Source: an uncultured Bacilli bacterium (GTDB lineage Bacteria; Bacillota_I; Bacilli_A; RF39; UBA660). Taken from it: a stretch of 8,987 nucleotides of DNA. Under the pieces are notes generated by a model. That model was not told where the DNA came from. It did no database searches and worked only from the letters and a program-made list of their open reading frames with translations. This document shows positions 1 through 5,794 of this stretch, piece after piece (the stretch's first letter is position 1; each line of letters starts with the position of its first letter). Position numbers and translations under genes: made by a program. The DNA lies in contig CAKPAQ010000025.1 in assembly GCA_934133015.1 (NCBI GenBank), forward strand, positions 1 to 8,987, in the 5' to 3' direction.

Positions 1-516
1 CATTGAAGTATATCCTTCAATACCTTTATCTTTAGCCATAGCTTTTAATTCAGCTACTGTTAATTTAGTTAAATCTACTTCTTCTTTAGTTTCTTTTTTT
101 GTCTCTTTTTTAGATTCAACTTTCTTTTCTTCTTTTACAACTTCTTGTTTTGTAACTTTACCATTTAATCCATCTTTAGCAACTTTAACTAATTCACTAA
201 ATGCTTTTGGATCATTTATAGCTATTTCTGATAACATTTTTCTATTGATTTCTACACCAGCTTTAGCTAATCCTTCGATAAATCTTGAATAACTAATTTC
301 GTTTTCACGACAAGCTGCATTAATTCTTGTTATCCATAATTTTCTGAAATCTCTTTTCTTTTGTTTACGATCTCTAAATGCATATTGTCCTGAATGCATT
401 AATTGTTCTTTTGCAGTTTTATATAATCTATGTTTACTTCCAAAGTAACCTTTAGCTTGTTTTAAAACTTTTTTATGACGAGCTTTAGTAACAGCTCCAT
501 TTTTTACTCTTGCCAT
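1..516 (-). CDS. rplT: 50S ribosomal protein L20 with C-terminal Rho-N/SAP-like extension (3' end outside window)
   Basis: Large-subunit ribosomal protein L20 binds 23S rRNA early in 50S assembly and, in Bacillota, represses its own operon through the infC leader. The start is ATG at 514-516, preceded by GAGGAGG (524-530). The protein opens MARVKNGAVTKARHKK and shows the family blocks AKGYFGSKHRLY, QYAFRDRKQKKRDFRKLW and INAACRENEISYSRFIEGL. The normal L20 body (about 118 residues) ends near residue 120. The frame stays open to base 1 (172 residues visible, no stop). It continues through a Lys/Glu-rich linker (about 121-147) into DLTKLTVAELKAMAKDKGIE and on to GYTSM. That pattern matches the first helices of Rho N-terminal/SAP-like nucleic-acid-binding domains (family knowledge). 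It is the last visible gene of infC-rpmI-rplT, 21 nt after rpmI. The L20 identity is secure; the fold of the tail is inferred from a partial motif. Confidence 0.96.
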   Translation of the reverse strand, partial: MARVKNGAVTKARHKKVLKQAKGYFGSKHRLYKTAKEQLMHSGQYAFRDRKQKKRDFRKLWITRINAACRENEISYSRFIEGLAKAGVEINRKMLSEIAINDPKAFSELVKVAKDGLNGKVTKQEVVKEEKKVESKKETKKETKEEVDLTKLTVAELKAMAKDKGIEGYTSM

Positions 517-537
517 AGTTTTTCCTCCTCAATAATA

Positions 538-726
538 TTAAATAATATTTTTAAATCTCTTAGCGTCACCTTTACTTAGTTTAGCGCTCTTTCTTATTTT
601 TCTATTAAATGCTGATGATTTACTTCCAGTATTATGTCTGCTTCCAGGATGTCCCATAGTTACAGTTCCACTTTTTCTAACATTTAATACTTTTTTAGTA
701 CCTTTATGTGTTTTTAATTTTCCCAT
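538..726 (-). CDS. rpmI: 50S ribosomal protein L35
   Basis: Small basic protein of the large ribosomal subunit, 62 residues, close to the usual 64-66. It starts MGKLKTHKGTKKVL, the L35 signature (normally MPKMKTHKG...), and ends with KIRKSAKLSKGDAKRFKNII, which matches the conserved R-K-SKGD-KR-K tail of the family. The middle is more divergent than usual (GTVTMGHPGSRHNTGSKSS), but the position between infC and rplT confirms the identity. The start ATG (724-726) follows AGGAGGA at 731-737. That site overlaps the infC stop codon TAG (736-738), so translation of the two genes is probably coupled. Confidence 0.95.
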   Translation of the reverse strand: MGKLKTHKGTKKVLNVRKSGTVTMGHPGSRHNTGSKSSAFNRKIRKSAKLSKGDAKRFKNII

Positions 727-735
727 AAAATCCTC

Positions 736-1269
736 CTATTTTTCTTTTTTTGGTGCTAATAACATTGTCATGCTTCTACCATCTAATTTAGCAGCTTGTT
801 CTATAACTGCATATTCATCTAGTCTAGAAGCAAATTTTTCTAATACATCTTTCCCTAATTCAGTATGTGCCATTTGTCTACCTTTAAAACGAATAGATAA
901 TTTAATTTTGTCACCTTTTTCTAGATATTTAGTAACATTTCTAAGTTTAGTTTCAAAGTCCCCAACATCTATAACTGGTGATAAGCGAAATTCTTTTATT
1001 TGTGAATTATTTGCTTTTTGTTTTTTAGTAGCCTCTTTTTCTCTTTTTTGCTTTTCATAACGGTATTTGTTGTAATCCATTACTTTACATACTGGTGGAT
1101 TTCCATTAGGATTTATTAAAACTAAATCAAGTCCTGCATAATTAGCCAATGTTAATGCATCTTGAATAGGTTTAACTCCTACTTGTTCTCCATTAGGTCC
1201 GATTACTAAGACATTACTTGCCTTTATTTGTTCGTTAATAAGCAAATTATTTTTGTTATTTGCGATAAT
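736..1269 (-). CDS. infC: Translation initiation factor IF-3, non-canonical ATT (or ATC) start
   Basis: IF-3 binds the 30S subunit, prevents premature 50S joining and proofreads the start codon-initiator tRNA pairing. From ATT the protein is 177 residues, normal for the family. The N-domain holds the blocks INEQIKASNVLVIGPNG and LDLVLINPNGNPPVCKVMDY. A Lys/Glu/Gln-rich helical linker follows, then the C-domain with RLSPVIDVGDFETKLRN, KGDKIKLSIRFKGRQ and the end MTMLLAPKKEK. An in-frame ATG exists at 1279-1281, but its G is the first base of the only Shine-Dalgarno sequence (GGAGGTG, 1273-1279) and nothing like one lies upstream of it. That site is instead well spaced for ATT (1267-1269, 5 nt from GGAGG) or ATC (1264-1266, 8 nt). 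IF-3 genes classically use AUU/AUC starts for self-control. I chose ATT; ATC would give 176 residues. Confidence 0.93.
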   Translation of the reverse strand: MIANNKNNLLINEQIKASNVLVIGPNGEQVGVKPIQDALTLANYAGLDLVLINPNGNPPVCKVMDYNKYRYEKQKREKEATKKQKANNSQIKEFRLSPVIDVGDFETKLRNVTKYLEKGDKIKLSIRFKGRQMAHTELGKDVLEKFASRLDEYAVIEQAAKLDGRSMTMLLAPKKEK

Positions 1270-1272
1270 TAA

Positions 1273-1279
1273 CACCTCC
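1273..1279 (-). promoter_or_regulatory. infC Shine-Dalgarno site that decides the start codon
   Basis: GGAGGTG on the minus strand is a near-perfect complement of the 16S 3' end. It overlaps the upstream in-frame ATG (1279-1281), which therefore cannot be served by it. The following in-frame codons are TTA, ATT, ATC and GCA; ATT and ATC lie at workable distances. Confidence 0.85.
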
Positions 1280-1281
1280 AT

Positions 1282-1418
1282 TAAATATAAAAAAGTGAGT
1301 ATATTTTATACCCACTTAAAAACCTAAACATAAAAATTAAGTAATAACTTCCATTGGCTTTTTTACCTAAAACTATGCGTAATCAGGTGGATATAAAATC
1401 TCTTTCCTTTTTTAATTC
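1282..1418 (-). promoter_or_regulatory. Probable L20 leader (cis-regulatory RNA of infC-rpmI-rplT)
   Basis: This untranslated stretch runs from just after the infC promoter to the infC ribosome binding site. In Bacillus, L20 binds the infC leader and promotes premature termination (known for the family). Here the attenuator's upstream arm (1307-1317) can also pair with a segment at 1385-1395, extending to 1399. Thirteen pairs in a row form between 1387-1399 and 1303-1315, with one G-U. That pairing excludes the terminator, so both states of a switch are visible. Between the arms lie small hairpins and two TTTAGGT copies, which may form part of the L20 binding site. I did not match this stretch to a covariance model; the assignment rests on position and the two competing structures. 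Confidence 0.75.
1289..1317 (-). terminator. Attenuator hairpin in the infC leader
   Basis: On the minus strand, AAGTGGGTATA (1317-1307) pairs over 11 bp, including one G-U, with TATACTCACTT (1303-1293) around an AAA loop. A run of T (1294-1289) follows directly. This is an intrinsic terminator placed between the promoter and the infC ribosome binding site, as expected for transcription attenuation of the L20 operon. It lies about 10 nt upstream of the infC Shine-Dalgarno sequence. Confidence 0.85.
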
Positions 1419-1424
1419 TTCTCT

Positions 1425-1453
1425 ATTTTACAAAATATATATGATTTTGTCAA
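1425..1453 (-). promoter_or_regulatory. Sigma-A-type promoter of infC-rpmI-rplT
   Basis: Minus-strand TTGACA (1453-1448), a 17-bp spacer, then TAAAAT (1430-1425): a perfect -35 and five of six bases at -10. Transcription would start near 1418 and give a leader of about 150 nt before infC. It lies just downstream of the terminator of the 817-aa gene. Confidence 0.88.
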
Positions 1454-1476
1454 TAATTTTATTAAAAATATAATGC

Positions 1477-1500
1477 AAAAAAAGGATAATTTTATCCTTT
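1477..1500 (-). terminator. Intrinsic terminator of the 485-aa/817-aa operon
   Basis: Directly after the TAA stop (1501-1503), minus-strand AAAGGATAA (1500-1492) pairs perfectly with TTATCCTTT (1489-1481) over 9 bp around an AA loop, followed by TTTT (1480-1477). It separates this operon from the infC promoter. Confidence 0.88.
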
Positions 1501-3954
1501 TTATCTTGTTTTTACAACACTATCAGTATTTTCTTCTTCTACTGGAGTAATACTTAAGTCATCTGCATAACTATCCATAGCGTCTAATTGACTAATTATA
1601 TCGTCTTCATCAAAGTAGATTGTATCAGAATTAGGCAAAATTGGATCATCTACTATTGGTGCATAACTTGGATTTTCGCTTGGAGTTGATGGTGTATCAG
1701 GAGTTGATGGTTCAGTAGGTTCAGGAATTGGAGATGGAGTTGGAACATCTTTATTTGTGTCCTCACCATTGCTCTTATTAATTACATCACTAATAGTTCC
1801 ATCATTACCAGTTGGATCAGTAGTAATTGTACCAGGTTGAACATAATCAGGTACATTAGGAGTAGATGGTGTATTATTTTTGTTTTCTTCTTCTGCTTTT
1901 TTCTTAGCATCATAATTAGCTTTACCATCTTGTTTACCTAAACTATAAGTATCTTTTATAGATTGATTATAAGAACTACTAGCATCTTGTTTACCTTGAG
2001 CCCAATTTGCATTGTATTCACCAGTACCACCATTAGCATAATAACTAAATGTGTCATCATAAATCTTTTGAAGATTTGCTTGTTCTTGTTGAGCTAATTG
2101 TTCATGTTTTTGTCTTGTTTCTTCAGTATCTCTTTCAGCTCCAACTGCCTTAGCAGCAGCTTCTTCTGCAGCAACAATCTTAGCTTCAGCAACTTGTGGT
2201 GTATCACCACTAGCTATTAAAGCATCTTTTGCAGTATTTCTATTAGTTGTTTCAACTATTTTTTGACCTTTACCAGAAGAAGAAACTTTTCCATTTCCTA
2301 AATTAACTTCAATTTTCATAGCCATTTCAGTATATAATTCCCAGAATGTATTAGAATTCAATTCAGTTTTATTTAATGTTTCTAATTTTTGTTTTAACAT
2401 AGATGCAATTAATTCATTATCATAAGTGAACTTGGTTAATTCAGATATTCTAGTATCAACACTTTCTTGTTGGTATGAATCAAGTATTCTATCAATATCT
2501 GCTTCATCAAAATGACCATTTTCATCTACTGTTAAATTACTCATTTCATTTTTAATAGCCTCTCTATTATCATTAATAACTTGTTCAGAAGTTTCAAGTG
2601 ATACCCTAAAATCATCAGCATCTCTAAGTTTTTCTTCCTGTTCACCACAAGATAAATCTGCAATACTTGATTTTTCTCCATCAATTCCAACATAATATTT
2701 ATCACTATTATATCCTAATTGCTTTAAGAAATGTTCTTCATCAAAATTATCAAATCCAGATAAGTATCTGCACATAAATACTTCATCAAATAAATCAGTT
2801 TTAACTTCAATAGAACCACTGCCACCATTTTTATAGATTTCAATAGTACCTTTATAATTTCTTAAATTAGCTTCTCTACCATCAGCAGGCAACATTGTTC
2901 TTAATAAATAAGAAGTGGATGCAGCACGTGCTTTTGTTTCTTTACCTTCAATATCGCTATTAAAGTAATCTTTATACATTTGTTTTTCTTCTTTAAGTAG
3001 TTGTTCCTTTTCTTTATCAGAAGCATTCATCATTTGAGAGTGATGTGCTTCAAAAGCTTCAATTACTTCTTTATCATGTTCGTCATTAAATAAAGCTGAT
3101 ATACCTGATTTTTCACTACTTATAGAATAATATAAATTCATCTTTTCAATAAAGTCATTGCTTAAATTCATGATTTCATCAGCATTTATATTGTTTCCAT
3201 TACAAATAGTGATAATTTCTTCATCAGTATAATCATTAAATCTTAAATGGAAAGCCATAGTCTCTTCAGGAGTAAATCCAAATCTTGAAAGCTCACCATC
3301 TTTATTAGTTCTTTCCATCCAATCTTGAGAATTATTAAATGATATTAAGAAATCTCCTACTTTTGACCATGCTTCTTTTTGAGTAGTATCAATAGCAGTT
3401 TCTAAATAATAATCCCAATCTTGACCTTCCATATCAGGTTTAGCAATTTCTTCAACTTCTTCAACTGCTAATTCAACATTATCATCATTTGGTGCAATAT
3501 CTTTTTTATTTAAATTTTTAGCAAGAACTACACCACCAGTAACTAAGGTTGCAGCACCGGCTAAAATACCACCGGTGATTAACACTTTCTTAGCAACAGA
3601 TGATTTACCATCTTCATAAATAATACTAGCTTCGTCATATTCTTTCATTTTTTCTTTATCAGAAACTTTGTATAATTGAACATTTCTAGAATCTTCAAGA
3701 TATCCAGCTGCTGACTTATTTATAGATAAACCATTTTCTTTAACAGCATCAGCAAACATATCTGTAGTATAAACTCTGTTTTGCAAGTCATCATAATTAT
3801 CAGCACCAAATATTTGTTTACTTCCATCATTATATTCTACTAATATTTCATAAACACAATTTTTATTATTAACATTAGGATCAACTGATTTATCAATAAT
3901 AACAGCTTTGATATTTCTAATATTTTTAATATCTTTTAAGTTTTTATCTGCCAT
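1501..3954 (-). CDS. Large single-pass membrane protein of unknown family, Pro/Thr-rich acidic C-terminus
   Basis: I do not recognise this 817-residue protein. There is no N-terminal signal peptide. Residues 1-120 form a soluble, probably cytoplasmic domain. Residues about 121-146 (flanked by KK and KNLNKK) are one Gly/Ala/Val-rich membrane segment, giving an N-in/C-out topology. Next come about 390 mostly helical, acidic residues (175-570), an Ala/Glu/Gln-rich probable coiled coil (about 575-635) and two GKQD copies (654-657, 673-676). The tail is Pro/Thr/Ser-rich (about 693-775) with a very acidic end. There is no LPXTG motif. The start ATG (3952-3954) follows AAGGGGTGA (3961-3969), which overlaps the stop of the 485-aa gene 13 nt upstream, so the two are co-transcribed and probably translationally coupled. 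A terminator follows directly. A scaffold or surface role is only a guess. Confidence 0.85.
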   Translation of the reverse strand: MADKNLKDIKNIRNIKAVIIDKSVDPNVNNKNCVYEILVEYNDGSKQIFGADNYDDLQNRVYTTDMFADAVKENGLSINKSAAGYLEDSRNVQLYKVSDKEKMKEYDEASIIYEDGKSSVAKKVLITGGILAGAATLVTGGVVLAKNLNKKDIAPNDDNVELAVEEVEEIAKPDMEGQDWDYYLETAIDTTQKEAWSKVGDFLISFNNSQDWMERTNKDGELSRFGFTPEETMAFHLRFNDYTDEEIITICNGNNINADEIMNLSNDFIEKMNLYYSISSEKSGISALFNDEHDKEVIEAFEAHHSQMMNASDKEKEQLLKEEKQMYKDYFNSDIEGKETKARAASTSYLLRTMLPADGREANLRNYKGTIEIYKNGGSGSIEVKTDLFDEVFMCRYLSGFDNFDEEHFLKQLGYNSDKYYVGIDGEKSSIADLSCGEQEEKLRDADDFRVSLETSEQVINDNREAIKNEMSNLTVDENGHFDEADIDRILDSYQQESVDTRISELTKFTYDNELIASMLKQKLETLNKTELNSNTFWELYTEMAMKIEVNLGNGKVSSSGKGQKIVETTNRNTAKDALIASGDTPQVAEAKIVAAEEAAAKAVGAERDTEETRQKHEQLAQQEQANLQKIYDDTFSYYANGGTGEYNANWAQGKQDASSSYNQSIKDTYSLGKQDGKANYDAKKKAEEENKNNTPSTPNVPDYVQPGTITTDPTGNDGTISDVINKSNGEDTNKDVPTPSPIPEPTEPSTPDTPSTPSENPSYAPIVDDPILPNSDTIYFDEDDIISQLDAMDSYADDLSITPVEEENTDSVVKTR

Positions 3955-3967
3955 ACATATTCACCCC

Positions 3968-5425
3968 TTATTTATTTTTAGTTTTTCCAGTGTAAGTATA
4001 ACCATCATTTAGTAATTTTGTATCATTATAAGTAGACCATACATAAGTATATTTAGCTTCTTGTACACTATTACATGTTTTTTCACGATAGAAATGTACA
4101 TTACCATATAACTTAGTTTCAGGTGTCTTTAATACAGTCTTAGTAGATGTTAATTGTCTTGTTACATATAGTGGAATAGAACGAGTTTCAACACTTGTAC
4201 AAGTAGCAGTTACACTAGCTCCAGAAGAATGTGAAGTACCATTACGTTTATATAAATGCCATACAGTATAAGGATGATTTGTACATGTTTCACCACATTT
4301 ATCAAAATCTACTCCAACAGGAATCCATCTAGCAGTAGCTGTTGGGTCAGCTGGTGGATTTTCACCTCTATACTCATTACCAGTATCATACCAATCACCG
4401 CTAACTTCGGTAATAGTATTTCCAGTTACAATATAATTATATCCAGTACAAACTTTATAATCATGAGTTCCAACTTGAACTAAGTCTGGATAAGTAAATA
4501 CTACTTTTTCATAAACAGCAGGTTGAACTCCTATTTGAACTTTCTTAGTTCCTAAGTCTTCTACTACTTTGTAAATAGTATTAGTTACATTAACTGTTCC
4601 ACTCTTTAAGATTTTAGTATTCCAATTTGACCAATTAGCACAATATGGAGCTGTATATTTTTTGTATTCATATAGTTTAACTTGATCAGGTGTAGGTGTT
4701 GGAGTTGGTGTAGGCGTAGGAGTTGGAGTTGGCGTAGGTGTTGTAGTACATTGTGATTTCCATACTTCATAGCTTACTTCATTCTTATCTTTACCATAAT
4801 ATTTACCATTTCTTACTTCACAAGTCTTAGGTTCATATGGAGTAACAGTTGGTGTAGGCGTAGGTTTAGGTGTAACAGTAGGTGTTGGTTTATTAGTTGG
4901 TGTTGGACTATTAGAAGGTTTAGTAGTAGGTTTAGGTATTGTAGAAGGTTTTTCATTACTATCTGAACGTTTTTCACAAACATCAGTAGAACAATATGAA
5001 TAACATCCTAAATGTACTAAAATATAGTTTTCTTCTTCACCACATTTTAAGTTAACTTTCATTAAGTATTCAGTATCTTTCTTTTCGATAGATACATAAG
5101 AACTAGTAACATCGCAAGAATTACCATTTCTATCAGTAAATGGAATCAATAACTTCATGTCAAGCATGTCTTTTAAAGTCATTTTCTTAACATCACCTAC
5201 ATTTTGAGGTAATCTCTCAGTAGTATAATAAGTTATTGCTGCATTTTTCATTTCTTGAATGTTAGCATTGAATATTTGATCCTTTAATGGATTTAAAGCA
5301 TCTAAATAATCATTCATTTTTGGCCATGGTACGAACCAAATTAGTAGTAATACAAAGATGATAATTAAAATTAATTTTAGTAAGAAACTTTTTATTAAGC
5401 TTCCTCTTCTTTCTTCGGTATACAT
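3968..5425 (-). CDS. Cys-rich single-pass surface protein with pilin-like N-domain and Thr-Pro linkers
   Basis: 485 residues. A short basic N-terminus (EERRGSLIK) precedes one membrane helix (about 13-33) with no lipobox or prepilin cleavage motif, so the rest is probably anchored outside the cell. Residues about 50-150 (from FNANIQEMKNAAITYYTTER to CYSYCSTDVC) resemble the globular part of pseudopilin-like proteins; this is a weak, remembered similarity. Then come a Thr/Pro/Lys linker (160-200), a small two-Cys module CEVRNGKYYGKDKNEVSYEV...C (202-226), a long Thr-Pro repeat (229-247), and a beta-rich C-domain (250-485) with Trp-Ser motifs at its start (NWSNWNT) and end (YVWSTYNDT). Thirteen Cys, all outside the membrane, suggest disulfides. 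The ATG (5423-5425) follows AAAGGGGGAG (5431-5440). It is the first gene of a two-gene operon. The function is unknown; the Thr-Pro stretches are plausible O-glycosylation sites. Confidence 0.85.
   Translation of the reverse strand: MYTEERRGSLIKSFLLKLILIIIFVLLLIWFVPWPKMNDYLDALNPLKDQIFNANIQEMKNAAITYYTTERLPQNVGDVKKMTLKDMLDMKLLIPFTDRNGNSCDVTSSYVSIEKKDTEYLMKVNLKCGEEENYILVHLGCYSYCSTDVCEKRSDSNEKPSTIPKPTTKPSNSPTPTNKPTPTVTPKPTPTPTVTPYEPKTCEVRNGKYYGKDKNEVSYEVWKSQCTTTPTPTPTPTPTPTPTPTPDQVKLYEYKKYTAPYCANWSNWNTKILKSGTVNVTNTIYKVVEDLGTKKVQIGVQPAVYEKVVFTYPDLVQVGTHDYKVCTGYNYIVTGNTITEVSGDWYDTGNEYRGENPPADPTATARWIPVGVDFDKCGETCTNHPYTVWHLYKRNGTSHSSGASVTATCTSVETRSIPLYVTRQLTSTKTVLKTPETKLYGNVHFYREKTCNSVQEAKYTYVWSTYNDTKLLNDGYTYTGKTKNK
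4689..4742. repeat. In-frame hexanucleotide repeat encoding Thr-Pro
   Basis: Nine tandem copies of GGNGTW (plus strand) inside the 485-aa gene encode (Thr-Pro)n on the minus strand. The copies differ at third codon positions (GGTGTA, GGTGTT, GGAGTT, GGCGTA), so the array is not a fresh perfect expansion. Any change in copy number keeps the reading frame and alters only linker length. A looser, related Thr/Pro-coding stretch lies at about 4840-4930. Confidence 0.9.
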
Positions 5426-5454
5426 ATAATCTCCCCCTTTGTTTTATGCGTCGT

Positions 5455-5483
5455 ATTATAGCACAAAACAAGTATATTGTCAA
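5455..5483 (-). promoter_or_regulatory. Perfect-consensus promoter of the 485-aa/817-aa operon
   Basis: Minus-strand TTGACA (5483-5478), a 17-bp spacer, then TATAAT (5460-5455) preceded by TGC, an extended -10. Both hexamers match the sigma-A consensus fully, predicting strong, probably unregulated expression. The -35 overlaps the stop codon of the Smr gene (5480-5482), and the leader before the 485-aa gene is only about 25 nt. Confidence 0.92.
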
Positions 5484-5734
5484 CTTTTTATTTTAATTTC
5501 AACAATAGTAGTCCCATCGTTAAAAAAGTCTATATAGTATTTTAACACATTTTTGTTTTTTTTCAACGTTTCATGTACAGTTTTTTTAAGAATTCCTGTA
5601 CCCTTCCCGTGAATAATTACAACTTTACCATTACCTAGTTTATAATTATCAGAAATAAACTCATTAACTAATATAGCAGTTATTTCTCTATCTAAACCAT
5701 GTAAATCTAAACTAGGCAAATTATTATATAACAT
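5480..5734 (-). CDS. Stand-alone Smr-domain protein (possible nucleic-acid endonuclease)
   Basis: The 84 residues consist almost only of an Smr domain, the fold found at the C-terminus of MutS2 and in small nucleases acting on DNA or RNA. LDLHG (residues 9-13) is the conserved first motif. HGKGTGILKKTVHETLK (42-58) matches the HGKGTGxLR active-site block, with Lys in place of the usual Arg. The end, NDGTTIVEIK, corresponds to the last strand (usually GGxGxTxVxL), here without the usual Gly-rich turn. No MutS-like ATPase or other domain is attached. The start ATG (5732-5734) follows GAGGTG (5740-5745). It has its own promoter (5766-5794) and lies 60 nt after the glycosyltransferase gene. The domain call is firm; whether it cleaves RNA, DNA or neither cannot be told. 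Confidence 0.88.
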   Translation of the reverse strand: MLYNNLPSLDLHGLDREITAILVNEFISDNYKLGNGKVVIIHGKGTGILKKTVHETLKKNKNVLKYYIDFFNDGTTIVEIKIKS

Positions 5735-5765
5735 ATTAACACCTCAATACTCATAAGCAGGTATT

Positions 5766-5794
5766 ATTATATATAATTTTTAAATATATGTAAA
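5766..5794 (-). promoter_or_regulatory. Promoter of the Smr gene
   Basis: Minus-strand TTTACA (5794-5789), a 17-bp spacer, then TATAAT (5771-5766): five of six bases at -35 and a perfect -10. The -35 abuts the stop codon of the glycosyltransferase gene (5795-5797). I see no terminator between the two genes, so read-through is also possible. Confidence 0.75.

Noticed and set aside
770..1060. Plus-strand open frame of 96 codons
   Set aside because: It lies wholly antisense to infC, has no ribosome binding site, and its Ser/Leu/Phe-rich product is typical of the reverse of Lys/Glu-rich coding DNA.
1279..1281. ATG as the infC start
   Set aside because: It overlaps the Shine-Dalgarno sequence, has none of its own, and adds residues not seen at the start of other IF-3 proteins.
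1501..1600. LPXTG-type sortase anchor at the C-terminus of the 817-aa protein
   Set aside because: The end is acidic and soluble with no LPXTG, hydrophobic helix or basic tail.
2480..2530. EF-hand/dockerin-like loop (DENGHFDEADID) in the 817-aa protein
   Set aside because: Single, imperfect match without a second loop or dockerin context; could arise by chance in an acidic protein.
4256..4483. Plus-strand open frame of 75 codons
   Set aside because: Antisense to the 485-aa gene; low-complexity Ile/Ser product, no promoter or ribosome binding site.
5360..5425. Prepilin peptidase site at the N-terminus of the 485-aa protein
   Set aside because: The Gly at residue 8 is followed by SLIKSF, without the hydrophobic residue and Glu+5 that the processing motif needs.
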